Assembly (NCBI GenBank): GCA_036186865.1
Contig: AP025046.1
Span: forward strand, 37,384,517 to 37,448,516
Reading direction: 5' to 3'
DNA from: Eustoma russellianum
Taxonomy: Eukaryota > Streptophyta > Magnoliopsida > Gentianales > Gentianaceae
DNA: 64,000 bases
The translations under genes were made by a program, and so were the position numbers. This document shows, in pieces, positions 12,270 through 23,841 of this stretch. The notes under the pieces were generated by a model. It worked only from the letters and a program-made list of their open reading frames with translations. It was not told where the DNA came from and did not search any database. Position 1 is the first letter of the stretch, and the number at the start of each line of letters is the position of its first letter.

Positions 12270-13798
12270 CCCACTTTTACTAGGCCTACAAATATCTGAG
12301 ACCCATAGATCTAGTGTGCTGATCATGCTTGACCCGTGAGAGAAGCTTAGTCAATGGATCCGCTATGTTATCGTTTGTGTCAACTTTGCATATATGTTGA
12401 CATCTCCTCTATTGATGATGTCTCGAATGAGATGGTAGCGCCTGAGTATATGTTTAGATCTCTGATGAGACCTAGGCTCTTTTGCTTGTGCTATGGCACC
12501 ATTGTTGTCACAATAAATGTCCACAGGATTTGCAATGCTAGGTACCACTCCTAGCTCAGTGATGAACTTCTTCAACCAAACTGCTTCTTTAGCTGCATCT
12601 GATGCTGCTATATACTCAGCATCTGTTGCAGAATCAGTCACAATGCTTTGTTTTGAACTCTTCCAACTAACAGCTCCACCATTCAATGTGAATACAAAAC
12701 CAGACTGCGATCTGAAATCATCTATGTCGGTTTGGAAACTAGCATCTGTGTAACCATTTACAACTAACTCGTCATCCAAACCTCCATAAACCAAGAATAC
12801 ATCTTTAGTCCTTCTGAGGTACTTAAGAATATTCTTGACAGCTGTCCAGTAACCTTCACAGGGGCCAGCTTGATATCTACTTGTTGTGCTCAATGGATAT
12901 GAGACATCTGGTCTAGTACATAGCATGACATACATGATCAATCCTATAGCAGAAGCATAAGGAATTTTATTCATTCGATCTCGCTCATCAGATGTCCGAG
13001 GACATTGATTCTTGCTAAGATGAATGTCATGAGACATAGGCAGGAATCCTTTCTTGGACTCTTGCATGTTGAACCTTTTCAACATTTTATCTATGTATGT
13101 ACTCTGACTCAAGCCTATTATCCTTTTAGATCTATCTCTATAGATCTTAATACCAAGGATATAGGTAGCCTCACCCAAGTCTTTCATTGAGAAAGAACTC
13201 CCTAACCAAGCCTTAACCTTTTGCAAGGTAGGGATATCATTCCCAATAAGCAATATGTCATCCACATATAAAACCAAAAACACTACTGCACTCCCACTAA
13301 CCATCTTGTAAACACAAGGTTCATCTTTATTCTTGATGAAACCAAAGTTCTTAACTGTTTCATCAAAACGAAGATTCCATCTTCGAGATGCTTGCTTCAA
13401 CCCGTAAATGGATCTTTGAAGCTTGCAAACCTTCTTTGAATTCTCGGGATCTAAAAAAACCCTCAGGTTGTGTCATGTACACATTCTCAAGTAAATTTCC
13501 ATTAAGGAAAGCAGTTTTGACATTCATTTGCCATATCTTATAATCATAGTATGCTGCAACGGCAAGGAGAATTCGAATAGACTTAAGCATAGCAACTGGT
13601 GAAAAGGTTTCATCAGTCTATACCATGAGTTTGCTTGAAACCTTTAGCAACAAGCCTTGCTTTGTAGGTTTGCACATTTCCATCCATGTCAGTTTTCTTC
13701 TTGAAAACCCATTTGCAACCAATAGTCTTGATACCCTCTGGAGGATCAATTAAGGACCAAACTTGGTTATCAAACATGGATTGCATCTCAGAATTCAT
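12270..13798 (-). pseudogene. Copia B reverse transcriptase and RNase H
   Basis: Minus-strand frames give the RT start (NQVWSLIDPPEGIKTIGCKW, 13613-13798), then LLAVAAYYDYKIWQMNVKTAFLNG (13363-13590), then a long frame at 12363-13400 with the catalytic YVDD (in LVLYVDDILLIGN), RPDVSYPLS, NGYTDASFQTD and VDIYCDNNGAIA of RNase H. The three pieces are separated by small frameshifts: two bases lost after HGID, and one change after QPEGF. The C-terminal tail after 12363 is also shifted. The catalytic residues are present, but the frame is not continuous. Confidence 0.92.
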
Positions 13799-14330
13799 GG
13801 CTCCTAGTCATTTATCTGAATCTGGACCTGACGCAGCTTCTTGATAGGTAGTAGACTCATCTTGATCTATGAGCATAATCTCACTATCATCAGTCACAAG
13901 AAATCCATATCTCTCTGGCTGACGATGTATCATATTAGATCTGCGTTGGACTTGCGTTACTTTTCAGGCTCCACAACTGTTTGTGGTTCTGAAATTGTCT
14001 CTAAAGACGGTTCAATGATATCTTGTGGAACTTGAGTTTCCTCAAGTTGTACTATACTACCACTAGTTATCTTAGAGAGAAATTCCTTTTCTAAAAGACT
14101 CCATTTCGAGCAACAAACACTTTGTTCTCTGAGGGAATATAGAAATATTACCCTTTAGTTTCCTTAGGATACCCCCACAAAAATACATTTTATAGACTTT
14201 GGAGCTAGCTTATCTGACACTAATCCCAAGACCCTAGCGATAACGTTTGCTGTCGTTGAGATATACTGGGTACGGATGATGATGATTATCTGACACTAAT
14301 CTTTTCACATAAGCTTCACAACCCCAAATC
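13799..14330 (-). pseudogene. Copia B spacer between integrase and reverse transcriptase
   Basis: Frame fragments such as IWGCEAYVKR (just after the end of the long integrase frame) and PERYGFLVTDD show this is pol linker sequence with stops and shifts. The integrase frame ends in TAA at 14331-14333 because of a single-base shift; the expected reading continues in a neighbouring frame. Confidence 0.6.
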
Positions 14331-15671
14331 TTAAGAAAAGACACTGGGTCTCTTACCAGTCCATATCTCATATGGTGTCTTTTCAACCGCTTTAGATGGT
14401 ACACGGTTCAAAATGAATGCAGCTGTCTCCAAGGCATAACCCCAAAAAGATAAAGGAAGATCTACTTGACCCATCATAGATCGAACCATATCTAATAAAG
14501 TTCGATTTCTCTTTTCAGAAACACCATTCCATTGTGGAGTTCCTGGAGGAGTCAACTGTGAAATGATTCCACAATTTTTTAGATGCTGGTCAAATTCTTG
14601 GCTCAAATATTCACCACCTCGATCAGATCGAAGCGTTTTAATTGTCTTATCAAGTTGATTTTGTACTTCATTTTGAAAAGTTCTAAACATTTCAAAAGAC
14701 TCATGCTTATGTTTCATTAGGTAGACATAGTCATACTTACTGAAATCATCAGTAAAAGTTAAGAAATACTGAAATCCTCCTCTGTCACTAATGCTGATCG
14801 GGCCACATACATCTGTATGTACCAAGCCCAATAAGTCATTAGCCCTTTCACTATGTCCAGTAAAAGGGGCCTTTGTCATCTTTCCAAGCAAACAAGACTC
14901 GCAATTTTCAAATGATTCAAAATCAAATGAATCTAATAATCCATCTTGATGGAGTTTAGATACGTACTTCTCATTTATATGGCTAAGGCGACAATGCCAC
15001 AAATATGTAGGGTTTAATTCATTTGGCCTAGTTCTCTTTGAAGATATGTTATAAATATTACTGTCATTGGAATCATCAATGCTAAGGACATAAATGCCAT
15101 TATAACTACTTGCAATACCATAAAGCAAGTCATTTTTATCAAAAATAGAACACTTCTGATTTTTAATTAAAAATGAATAACCTTCATCATCCAAAACTGA
15201 TACTGAAATAAGATTCCTACTCATAGTAGGAACATAAAAGCAATTGTTTAAAACTAACAAAAGCCTATTGGGCAAGACAAGCTCATAGGTCCCTACAGCT
15301 ATAGCAGCAACTCTTGCTCTATTGCCAACACGTAGGTCCACTTCGCCCTTCTTCAGCATCCTACTCCTTTTGAGCCCCTGCATATTTGTACAAATATGGG
15401 ATCCACATCCAGTATCTAATACACAGGAAGAAGAAGTAGATAAATTAATTTCTATAACATAAATACCTGAAGATGTAGTCACACTACCCTTCAGCTTCTT
15501 CAACTCATCCAAATAAACATCACAATTTTTTTTCCAATGCCCAGGCTTGTTGCAATGGAAACAAGTTCCTTCATTAGTAACCTTTGCCTTGTGTCCAGGT
15601 TTTGGCTTAGCTCGACCCTTGGACCCTTTTGCACCTTTGGGCTTACCCTTGCCTTTACCTTTCTTTTTCAT
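14331..15671 (-). pseudogene. Copia B zinc knuckle, protease and integrase frame (446 aa)
   Basis: One open frame holds a basic Lys/Gly-rich stretch (residues about 2-30), a CCHC zinc knuckle CFHCNKPGHWKKNC (residues 38-51), the protease motif VLDTGCGSH (residues about 85-93), GAG-pre-integrase YLWHCRLSHINEKYVSKL, an HHCC-type CESCLLGK, and the integrase core with HTDVCGPI, RSDRGGEYLS and TPQWNGVSEKRNRTLLDM. These supply the D,D(35)E residues. It is intact within itself but shifted one base from gag upstream and from the RT region downstream. Confidence 0.92.
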
Positions 15672-16320
15672 TGGCTTGATATTGACACTTAATACTTGGG
15701 TAGGCTTTTTTGATATTCCCCTCAGCGGTTTTGAGCATACTATGTAGCTCAGGAATGGACTTTTCCATATTATTCATATTGTAGTTCATGACGAACTGAG
15801 AGAAACTGCTAGGTAAAGAGTGTAGGATCAAATCCGTAGCGAGTTCCAAATTTAGGGGATATCCAAGTCTTGCAAGGTGATCTATATAGCCTTTAATCTT
15901 CAAAACATGAGTGCTAACAGATTCACCTTCAGACATCTTACAATCAAATAGTGCAACAGCGGTGTCAAACCTATCCTGCCTAGCCTGTTGTTGGAAAGCT
16001 TGTTTGAGATGCACACTCATCTCATAAGCTTCTAAGTGTTCCAGGTCCTACTGAAGTCGTGGACACATAGTTGCCAACATGAAACATCCTATGTCGTTGG
16101 AATCTTCCACATGCTTCTTATGCTTATTCCTAGCAGCAACAGAAGCATCAGCATGAGGGGGTTCAGGGACAGGGTCATCGAGCACGTAGGACTTCTTTTC
16201 TTGCTTGAGAACAATTATCAAGTTTCGAAACCAGTCAACAAAATTAGTCTCACATTCTTTCAGTTTTTCCTTCTCAAGGATAGATCGCAGCGATAAGGTG
16301 GAATTGTTATTAGTAGCCAT
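15655..16320 (-). pseudogene. Copia B gag
   Basis: The start ATG at 16320 begins MATNNNSTLSLRSILEKEK, and the frame runs 90 codons to a TAG at 16048-16050, then continues in the same frame from 16047 to 15655 (HLKQAFQQQARQDRFDTAVAL, then LILHSLPSSFSQFVMNYNM). This is a UBN2-type copia gag. A single extra A in the run near 15710 shifts the C-terminus away from the zinc-knuckle frame that starts at 15671. One nonsense and one frameshift mutation therefore separate it from an intact protein. Confidence 0.88.
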
Positions 16321-16844
16321 TTATGATCTACAGAACATGCAAAGTAACACTTTAATTAGTAACGAGGTTAAAACTTTATAAAACTCCCACTAAAACATAA
16401 CCCTCAAATGAAATATTTTAGTGAGCTAAGATCCATATTTGACTTAATTCTAAACTCAGCTTTGGCATGTCGCTTAAAATTAAGTTATTTAGGTAGGTAA
16501 CTTCTTTACCAATTACATCTCATGCAACTCTTAGATTTTATGGAATAATGACATCATATATCATTGTATATTAGATTCCATTTAATGCCTTGGGCCCAAA
16601 ACTGTTTTGATCGCCCAATTAAGTCTAACCAATTTTAAACATATGAGTAGCACTATTACTCATCCTACGTAGCTAGGAATGTTTAAAGCACATTGCTTTG
16701 GCAATACCTACTTTAATACAATTCCAGTTTTAATAGGTGTTTAAGACATGGATGGCATAAAGACTTAAATTATTAATGAGGGTTCAATTTAGTTTATGTC
16801 TTGCGTTGCATGTCATTATATCATAGCATCCTATATGCATATAT
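16321..16844 (-). other. Copia B leader, gag-proximal part
   Basis: Untranslated AT-rich leader between gag and the inserted solo LTR. Nothing coding is seen. Confidence 0.6.
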
Positions 16845-18246
16845 TGTTAAAGAATAAATTGTTTTGATGATGAAAAGATGTTTTAAATAAGTTAAATTAA
16901 TGTTTGAAACTTGATGCAAGATGAGACAAATACATTATCTCAAAAATGGTTGAGATTGGAATGCTACTGGAGAACATCGATCTCTCAGGCTGAAGACATC
17001 GATCGATCGATGTCACTTCAGCCTCTGACATCGATCGATCGATGTCAGCAGGATAAAAGCTTGAAGGCTACTGGAGAACATCGATCTCTCAGGCTGAAGA
17101 CATCGATCGATCGATGTCACTTCAGCCTCTGACATCGATCGATCGATGTCAGCAGGATAAAAACTCGAAGGCTACTGGAGAACATCGATCTCTCAGGCTG
17201 AAGACATCGATCGATCGATGTCACTTCAGCCTCTGACATCGATCGATCGATGTCAGCAGAACAAAAACTGGAATGCTTCTGGAAGACATCGATCTCTCAC
17301 CCCATGCACTTCGATCGATCGATGTCCCCCAGAATTCAAATTTTCTGAACGTTAGAACAAAATCCAAGGCAGATTTTTGAGGTTTTCCTTTTTCAATCTT
17401 CTTCAAACTTCTTGTGAACTTTAACCCAACCTATTACATGCTTCCTTGACTATTGTATACATGTCTAAGATTCTCTAGGGTGGTTATCCAAGATCAAATC
17501 ACTCCATAGGGTGGCTAGAGACTATTTGGGCATTATCTTGACATTTTTGAAGATGAAGACTTGGTGGAGAGCCTCAAAAACGTGGTGAACTTCATCTATA
17601 AATAGAGGAGGCTTGGATGGAGCAAACACACACTTTCAACATCATCTAGCTTCATTTTCCATTGTTGTATATTTCTCTCATACTTGTAAATTTGTTTAAA
17701 GCTTGATTAGCTTTTCTTTGATCTTCATTGTTGTATATTGAGAGAAAGAGAGTCAAGCACAAGAGGAACCATAAATATTTGATCTCTTGTTTGTGCTTAG
17801 ACTTGTGAGAAAGTGTGAACCTTACCATATTTCTTCAACCCACTGTGAGAAGTTCTTGAGGGAACTTTTGTTGAAGTTGTGAGGAAGCAAGAAGTTGTTC
17901 TTGCTAAGAGCTGTAGTTGCTGTAGTTGCACAAGTATGTTTTGTGCAAGAAGTTGCTGTTGTGGTTGCTTACACTAAAGTATTAGTGTAAGTATTGCTGT
18001 GGTTGTTCTTATTGTTCATAATAAGAAGAGTAGTTGTTGAAAATCCACTTTGGAAACAAAGTGGTAGTGGAGTAGAATCATTTACGATTCGAACTACTCT
18101 ATATCCGGTGTACTCATTCACTACTTCTCATCTCCCATTCTTGCTCTGATTTTGAATATCCTTTTTGAGTTGAGCAAACGAGAAAATTCCGCAAAAGAGA
18201 CAAACACTCTATTCACCCCCCTCTAGAGTGTATTTCGGACCTAACA
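16845..18246 (+). repeat. Solo LTR of the GATC-palindrome family (copy 1)
   Basis: Sequence from TGTTAAAG to CCTAACA, flanked by perfect TATAT duplications (16840-16844 and 18247-18251). The 3' end carries CACCCCCCTCTAGAGTGT, shared with the copy at 29433-30756 (opposite strand). A TATA-like CTATAAATAGAGG lies at about 17595. No coding region. It contains the 104-bp tandem repeat listed separately. It is nested inside copia B, hence the youngest layer here. Confidence 0.9.
16963..17310 (+). repeat. 104-bp tandem repeat with GATCGATC palindromes
   Basis: Three near-identical 104-bp units start at 16963, 17067 and 17171, with a partial fourth at 17275. Each unit has two copies of the 18-bp palindrome ACATCGATCGATCGATGT. 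One of them is bracketed by AGGCTGAAG and CTTCAGCCT, giving a longer foldback of about 38 bases. Confidence 0.93.
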
Positions 18247-19517
18247 TATATTATCTATCATCCACGCATCTCATACAAAATGATAAATGTGTAAACGTGA
18301 CATAGCATGTCCAAACTAAATATGATCTTCATGAGAACAAATGAAGATCATAAAGGAAACCCTATGTAAAAGACTTCCTATTACAACATTTGCAATGATA
18401 CATATCTTCTACTCTTGAGCTCGTGCCTTCATCTCCATGGAATCCACTCGTCCTTGATATGTGTCGCCATCACCATTTTTGTAGCTTGATTCTTCATTTA
18501 TTACAATAACAAAGAAAAACCTAACTACTTGTATAATAAAATACAACAAAAACTACAGCGGCACGCAAGCCATAATAACCAAAAATAGAAATATGACTAA
18601 GTCAATCACATAGGTCCTAAGGCTATGCTATGCACCATGCAAAGACATCAACAATTATAATATATCTTACACAAACATATTATAACAAATAAATATATAT
18701 TGACATTCTTAATGTCACGATTACGAACTATAGGGCGTATGCATACGGCGATTCCGCTAGCCGGTTAGCAGGCGGGGTTCCTTTCGAGGGGCAGCGCCCC
18801 TCGAAGCCAAACAGAAAACATCAATCAGATTGATAATTTTCTTTTCGGAACCCTAACGCAGACGCGTCAATCTTATTAACGATCTTACTGTTTTGAATAC
18901 GTGTAAGCCCTTATAGAAGCATCGATCAAACCGAGAGTTATTATTCGAAACCCGAAACAGAATCATCAATCGAATTGATAATCTGCTATTCGAAATCCGA
19001 AACAGAATCATCAATCAAATTGATAATCTGTCATTCAAAATCCGAAAATAGAATCATCAATCGAATTGATAATCTGTGTGTTTTGAATATGCATAAACTC
19101 TTACAGAATCATTATCGGTTGTTCATATCGATATAAACATATAATCGTTTTGATCATCACATGAAAAACGAAAACATTATATCACATATAACAATCTCGA
19201 ATTATACCATCTCATGAAAATGATTTGAAAACACCAATCCGCTCTCATCAGATGATATTCGAATATGGTTTTACACATATCATGGCATATCGTGTGTTTA
19301 TATCTAATATAAACATAGTCGTTTTAATCATCATACGCCAAACGAATTCTGCCATATACAAAATTATCTCATGAAAACGTATTGAAAAACACCATTCTTC
19401 TCTCATTATATGAAATCCGACTTGGGGTTTGCACATATATCATGCCATACGAATTCAAACAGAAAACATATATTCACATAAGCATGATATAATCGATTTA
19501 AACGAGAACAACAAGTG
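18247..19517 (-). other. Copia B leader, LTR-proximal part, with repeats and hairpins
   Basis: Untranslated leader between primer site and gag. It holds a strong GC hairpin (18783-18805), a palindrome CGTATGCATACG (about 18739-18750), and three loose repeats of about 44 bp at about 18950-19080, each with ATCAATCRAATTGATAATCTG. No protein coding is seen. Confidence 0.6.
18783..18805 (-). promoter_or_regulatory. Perfect GC hairpin in copia B leader RNA
   Basis: TTCGAGGGGC and its exact reverse complement GCCCCTCGAA are separated by three bases, making a 10-bp stem in a region otherwise AT-rich. It lies downstream of the primer site in the leader of the genomic RNA. By analogy with other retroelement leaders it may act in packaging or dimerisation; that is inference. 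Confidence 0.55.
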
Positions 19518-19529
19518 GCTCTGATACCA
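19518..19529 (-). promoter_or_regulatory. Primer-binding site of copia B
   Basis: TGGTATCAGAGC on the minus strand, complementary to the 3' part of initiator tRNA-Met, one base from the 5' LTR. It fixes the element's direction and the LTR edge. Confidence 0.92.
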
Positions 19530-19530
19530 C

Positions 19531-20925
19531 TGTTAGGAAATTTGACAAGATCACTGCAAAACGCGCAGCGTAAAAACAAAACTTGATCTCCGATTTCCTA
19601 CCAAGGATCCATATTGTTCGTTTAATCGATGAAAGAAACTCAAAAATTACCTCTGAAGATTCGAAATCCGCAAATGGAAGAGGTGCGAAATCACGAACAC
19701 CCTCTGTCGTTATCCGCACGAATGCTTCCGCCCGGAGTGCTAGCTCTTGAACGGCGCGGCTGAGAGAACTTGTTTTTCTCCAAAAACGGCTCTAGGGTTT
19801 TTCTGATGATTCCGTGCTTTTCGTATGTCTCTGTATACGAGATACACAGTATATATATACACATATATGGACATCAAAATCCGAGTCCTAATCGGATTAG
19901 TTGATGCCAATCAAAATCCATATCAAATATGGATTCTATCAGGATATTCAAAATCCATATCAGATATGGATTCTTAGTTATTATCCGATAATACACATAC
20001 ATATATATATATATATATTATATATATATAATCACCAAAAAACAACAACAATAATAATAATTAATATCTAATATTAATATTATTAATATTATTAATATCG
20101 GTCCATACGCATTCTTGTGTGTGACCCGATAGGCCCATATTAATTGGCAGTTGGTTAAATCTCCATCAAACCAACAAGTCGTAATTGGTCTCTAGCAAGA
20201 CATTACGACTACCCAATTAATACGAGTAAAGTCCAACTAGCCTAATAATAGTACATGCATTAATTCTTTTGTCACACGATATCTAGTTTGAACATAAGTC
20301 ATGGTCAGCGTCATACTTATATTGTTCAAACATATGATTACTCGTTCTCTAAGTAGACTGATAAAACAACTGACATTGGTCACACTATCAATTCATTTGA
20401 GCACGGCCATGCATTTTACATTCTCACTAATCGAGGGGCCCAAAGATATCTCTCTCAAAAGAGAGGGACAAATTCTATCTTGATTGTTCAATATCCTCTA
20501 CATAATTTCTATCATATTCAATCATGACCTTTATTATTATCCAGTTACGGATAACGTTTGATCATGTCAAAATATAATAGTCCTTATGTTGGAAACTATG
20601 ACAATTTCAAGTCTAAGGATTAAAACATGACTACCATGAGATTTACTTATGACGCTAATCCATGTAGTAATCTCGTGATGGGTCTATCCAATACACTGTT
20701 CTCTAACAAGTATCTATGAGGTTGATTTGTATCACCATACACATAATCATCTCATGATTATCAAATCAATACTCATATTTTATCTCTATAACAATAATGA
20801 ACCAGGGACATATATCATAATTGTGTAACATACTAACCAACAATAATGATAATAAAACCTCTTTATTAATAATAAATGTATAACATAAAACATCCAAATC
20901 ATGGTCTAGGGCACATACACTAACA
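19531..20925 (-). repeat. 5' LTR of copia B
   Basis: 1,395 bp, very similar to 10909-12265. Starts TGTTAGGAAAT and ends ACACTAACA in plus orientation; followed by the CATCC target duplication. Confidence 0.93.
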
Positions 20926-20930
20926 CATCC

Positions 20931-23633
20931 TATACTTTTAAGTCTAATCTTTAGGGGGAAAGTGAAGGCTACTGTGTTCTTATTGAGGTACAACACACTG
21001 GAAATACACACTCAGATTTATGCTTAGCATCTGAACATAACAGTGTAAATTTCCTAATCAACAAAAATGTGGAAGACATAAAGACTAATAGCCAAAAGGG
21101 AGAGTGTATTAATGCCAAGACATAACACTGGACCTGAAGAAAATAGAAAGGTAAAGGATGTTATTGTGTATAAGAGGAGGAAAAAGGGTCCAGAAAGAAG
21201 ACTCAAGTCACTCCAGTCACTTCTGAATCTGAGCCAGATATTGTCCACTCAGCCAAGCAGTCCAGTTAACTACTCTACCCCTGATTTACCTATAGCCCTG
21301 AGAAAAGACAGTAAAAAGTGTGTCAAATACCCATTATCCAACCATGTGTCAACCAGAAAGCAGTCCTCATCCTTCTCAACCTTGACCTCTCATTTTTCCA
21401 GTATAGCAATACCTAAGGGTATACAGGATGCCATGCTAGTTCCAAAGTGGAGAGAGATTATTCTTGAGGAACTGAAAGCCTTAGAAAAAAATGACACCTG
21501 GAAAGTGATGCAAGCTGACAAGGGTAGGATCCACTCTTCCACCTCCAACAACCTTTCCACAAGGGTTTAAACACAAAGAAGTAAAATTCTCCTTGCTTCC
21601 GTTGTGTAGAAATTGTCGGCTTAAGCAATACCTTAGATTCAAGTGTGCGTTTGTAGGCAAACCTTCAAGGCCCTCTTAGACGGTCACTTCAACCCTTGGC
21701 AATCACCCTCAATTTGCTCAAGAATGAGAGATATTAGCCTTGATTTTTAGTGCAAAATCAAGAAAACAAAGTTTCACTCACTTGGAGAAGAAAACACACA
21801 AAATATTATTGATGAAAAGGTAGTGTAGGCCGGCGGCCTTGATGCCCTAATAGAGGCTGAAATTTTCAGCCAAAAATAATCCAAAAGGAAAGATAAATTC
21901 TATCTCAAAAACCTACCAAAAAGTTAAAAGAGATAAATTGCAATTTTCCTAAAAGAACTATCTTGAAAATGGAATATTCCTCCTACTAAGATCAGTCGAT
22001 TTCCTCCTTTTTGTGGACTTTGGATATCAATTTTTAGTATGATAATCTTGTCTCAATCTTCAAAAGGTTGATTGCAATCTCATCTTGATTGGATTTGGAA
22101 TTGGCTCCAATTCTCCTTCTTTTCCTCCTTTCTTTGGCCGGCCATAGTGTTGAACTTTAGGCTTCCTTTTTTGTGTCCCTATGGCCGTATCAGAAAGTGA
22201 CATAATTACCATCAGAGCAGAGAACAGTTGGGTACAAATTGGTATTTACAATGAAGTATAAAGCTGATGGGACGTTAGACAGGTATAAAGCACGCATAGT
22301 AGCTAAAGGATTCACTCAAACCTATGACATTAACTATCTAGAGACCTTTGCACCCATAGACAAACTAAACAAAATCAGAGTTCTCTTGTCATTGGTTGTT
22401 AACATAGACTGGCCCCCTCATCAAATGGATGTAAAGAATGCCTTTCTAAATGGTAATCTAGGAGAAGAAATGCATATGAGTCCACCATCAGGATTTAAAA
22501 CCAGGCTTGGAACTCGTGTATGTAGGCTGGAAAAAGTCTCCATGCGGGTTGAATCAGTCACCTAGGGCTTAGTTTGGGCGTTTTGCACAGTTTATCAAAA
22601 GAGAAGGATATAAACAAAGGGGAGCAGATCATACCTTGTTCATCAAACACTTAGCTCACCATAGATTATAAATTCTGATTGTTTATGTAGATGCCATTAT
22701 CTTAGCAGAGAACGATAAAGAAGAAATTAAAAGGCTAAAAGCTGATATGTCTAGGGAATTTGAGGTAAAGAGCCTAGGGCAAGTGAAGTATTTTTTAGGC
22801 ATGGAGGTGGCACAGTCAAAAATGGGAATATTATTGTCCTAACAAAAATATGTTCTGGACTTGTCGGAGAGACAGGTATGAGTGAATGTAAACCATTAGA
22901 CACCTCAGTTGACCCGAATAAGAAGTTTGAAGGCAAGAAGTATAAACCAGTGGAAGTGGGGCAATATCAAAGACTAGCGGAAAAACTCATTTATCTATCT
23001 GACACTAGACCAGATATAACATTTGCTGTAAGTTTAGCAAACCAATTCATGCACTCACCATAGGAAGAACACTTGGAGGCTACTTACAGATTCTTGAGAT
23101 ATATTAAAGGCACACCAGGTAAAGGGTTGTTCTTTGGAAAGACAGACCAGAGAGGAATTGAAGCCTACACTGATGCAGACTGAGCTAAATCAGTTATAGA
23201 CAGAAGATCAACTACATGTTATTTACATTTGTATGGGACAATCTAGTCACATAGAGAAACAAAAAGCTAAGTGTGGTAGCTAGGAGCAGTGCTGAAACTG
23301 ATTACGGGTCCATGACTCATGGAGTATGTGAGATAATGTGGCATAGGAGAATCCTGGCAGAACTACCAATACAAGGACCTATGAAGCTCTTCTACGATAA
23401 CAAAGCTGCCATTAATTTAGGCTATAATCCTATTCAATAATATAAGACCAAACACATTGAAGTTGATACACATTATATAAAAGAAAAACTTGACAGTAGA
23501 CTGATATGTATTCCGTTTGTTCCCACTACTTAACAATTGACAGATTTGTTCATCAAGGGGCTGTCTAGACCATGATTTGAAGACCTACTCAGCAAGTTAT
23601 GCATGATAGATATCTATGCACCAATTTGAGGAG
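20931..23633 (+). pseudogene. Copia A reverse transcriptase and RNase H
   Basis: This resumes copia A after copia B. Motifs: SIAIPKGIQDAMLVPKWREI and LEKNDTWKVM (RT start, to about 21530), an inserted block, then YKARIVAKGFTQTYDINYLE and QMDVKNAFLNGNL (22239-22565), then PLDTSVDPNKKFEG, YQRLAEKLIYLSDTRPDI (22878-23063), FLRYIKGTPGKGLFF and IEAYTDAD of RNase H. A polypurine tract (TTTGAGGAG) adjoins the 3' LTR at 23634. Many stops and frameshifts. Confidence 0.78.
21531..22195. other. Unidentified insertion inside copia A reverse transcriptase
   Basis: About 660 bp split the RT between the DTWKVM region and the VFTMKYKADG region. It has no open frame and no match elsewhere in this window. I could not define its ends or a target duplication. 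A short solo LTR or a non-autonomous element are possibilities. Confidence 0.45.
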
Positions 23634-23841
23634 TGTTGAAACAAACGGATAAGTGGAGATTTTGTGTATATTCTGTTAAGATATACTATTCTGTTAAGAT
23701 AGGAAAGTGTATATTTGATACGGTAGTTAATACCAATTCAGAATCCCTTGATGTTAGGGACTGATATGATGAAAATGTACTATAAATATGTAGTTTTCTT
23801 TGAATTAAAAAGTATTTTTTTGTGTGTGCTGCAAACTTACA
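23634..23841 (+). repeat. 3' LTR of copia A
   Basis: 208 bp matching 5585-5790; flanked on the right by TGTTC, the presumed target duplication. Confidence 0.87.

Larger units (their letters stand above)
10909..20925 (-). mobile_element. Ty1/copia retrotransposon B, nearly full-length, nested in copia A
   Basis: Paired LTRs (10909-12265 and 19531-20925) enclose gag, protease, integrase, reverse transcriptase and RNase H in copia order on the minus strand. The 5-bp flanks are identical (CATCC at 10904-10908 and 20926-20930). A tRNA-Met primer site adjoins the 5' LTR, and a polypurine tract (GTGGGAGAT on the minus strand) adjoins the 3' LTR. A foreign solo LTR sits in its leader. Coding is broken by one gag nonsense codon and several 1-2 base frameshifts, so it is recently dead or non-autonomous. 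It interrupts the integrase region of copia A. Confidence 0.95.
5585..23841 (+). mobile_element. Ty1/copia retrotransposon A, degenerate, heavily nested
   Basis: Two related LTRs (5585-5790 and 23634-23841), starting TGTTGAAACAAA and ending TTACA, enclose broken gag, protease, integrase, reverse transcriptase and RNase H in copia order on the plus strand. The flanking 5 bp are TATTC (5580-5584) and TGTTC (23842-23846), a target duplication with one change. The true internal length is about 4-5 kb; the rest is three younger insertions plus an unidentified 0.66-kb block. Many stops and frameshifts show it is dead. It sits in intron 12 of FAN1 copy A. Confidence 0.88.

Noticed and set aside
16963..17310. 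CRISPR-like array of repeats and spacers
   Set aside because: A plant LTR with tandem 104-bp units; the spacers are repeated too, and the context is eukaryotic.
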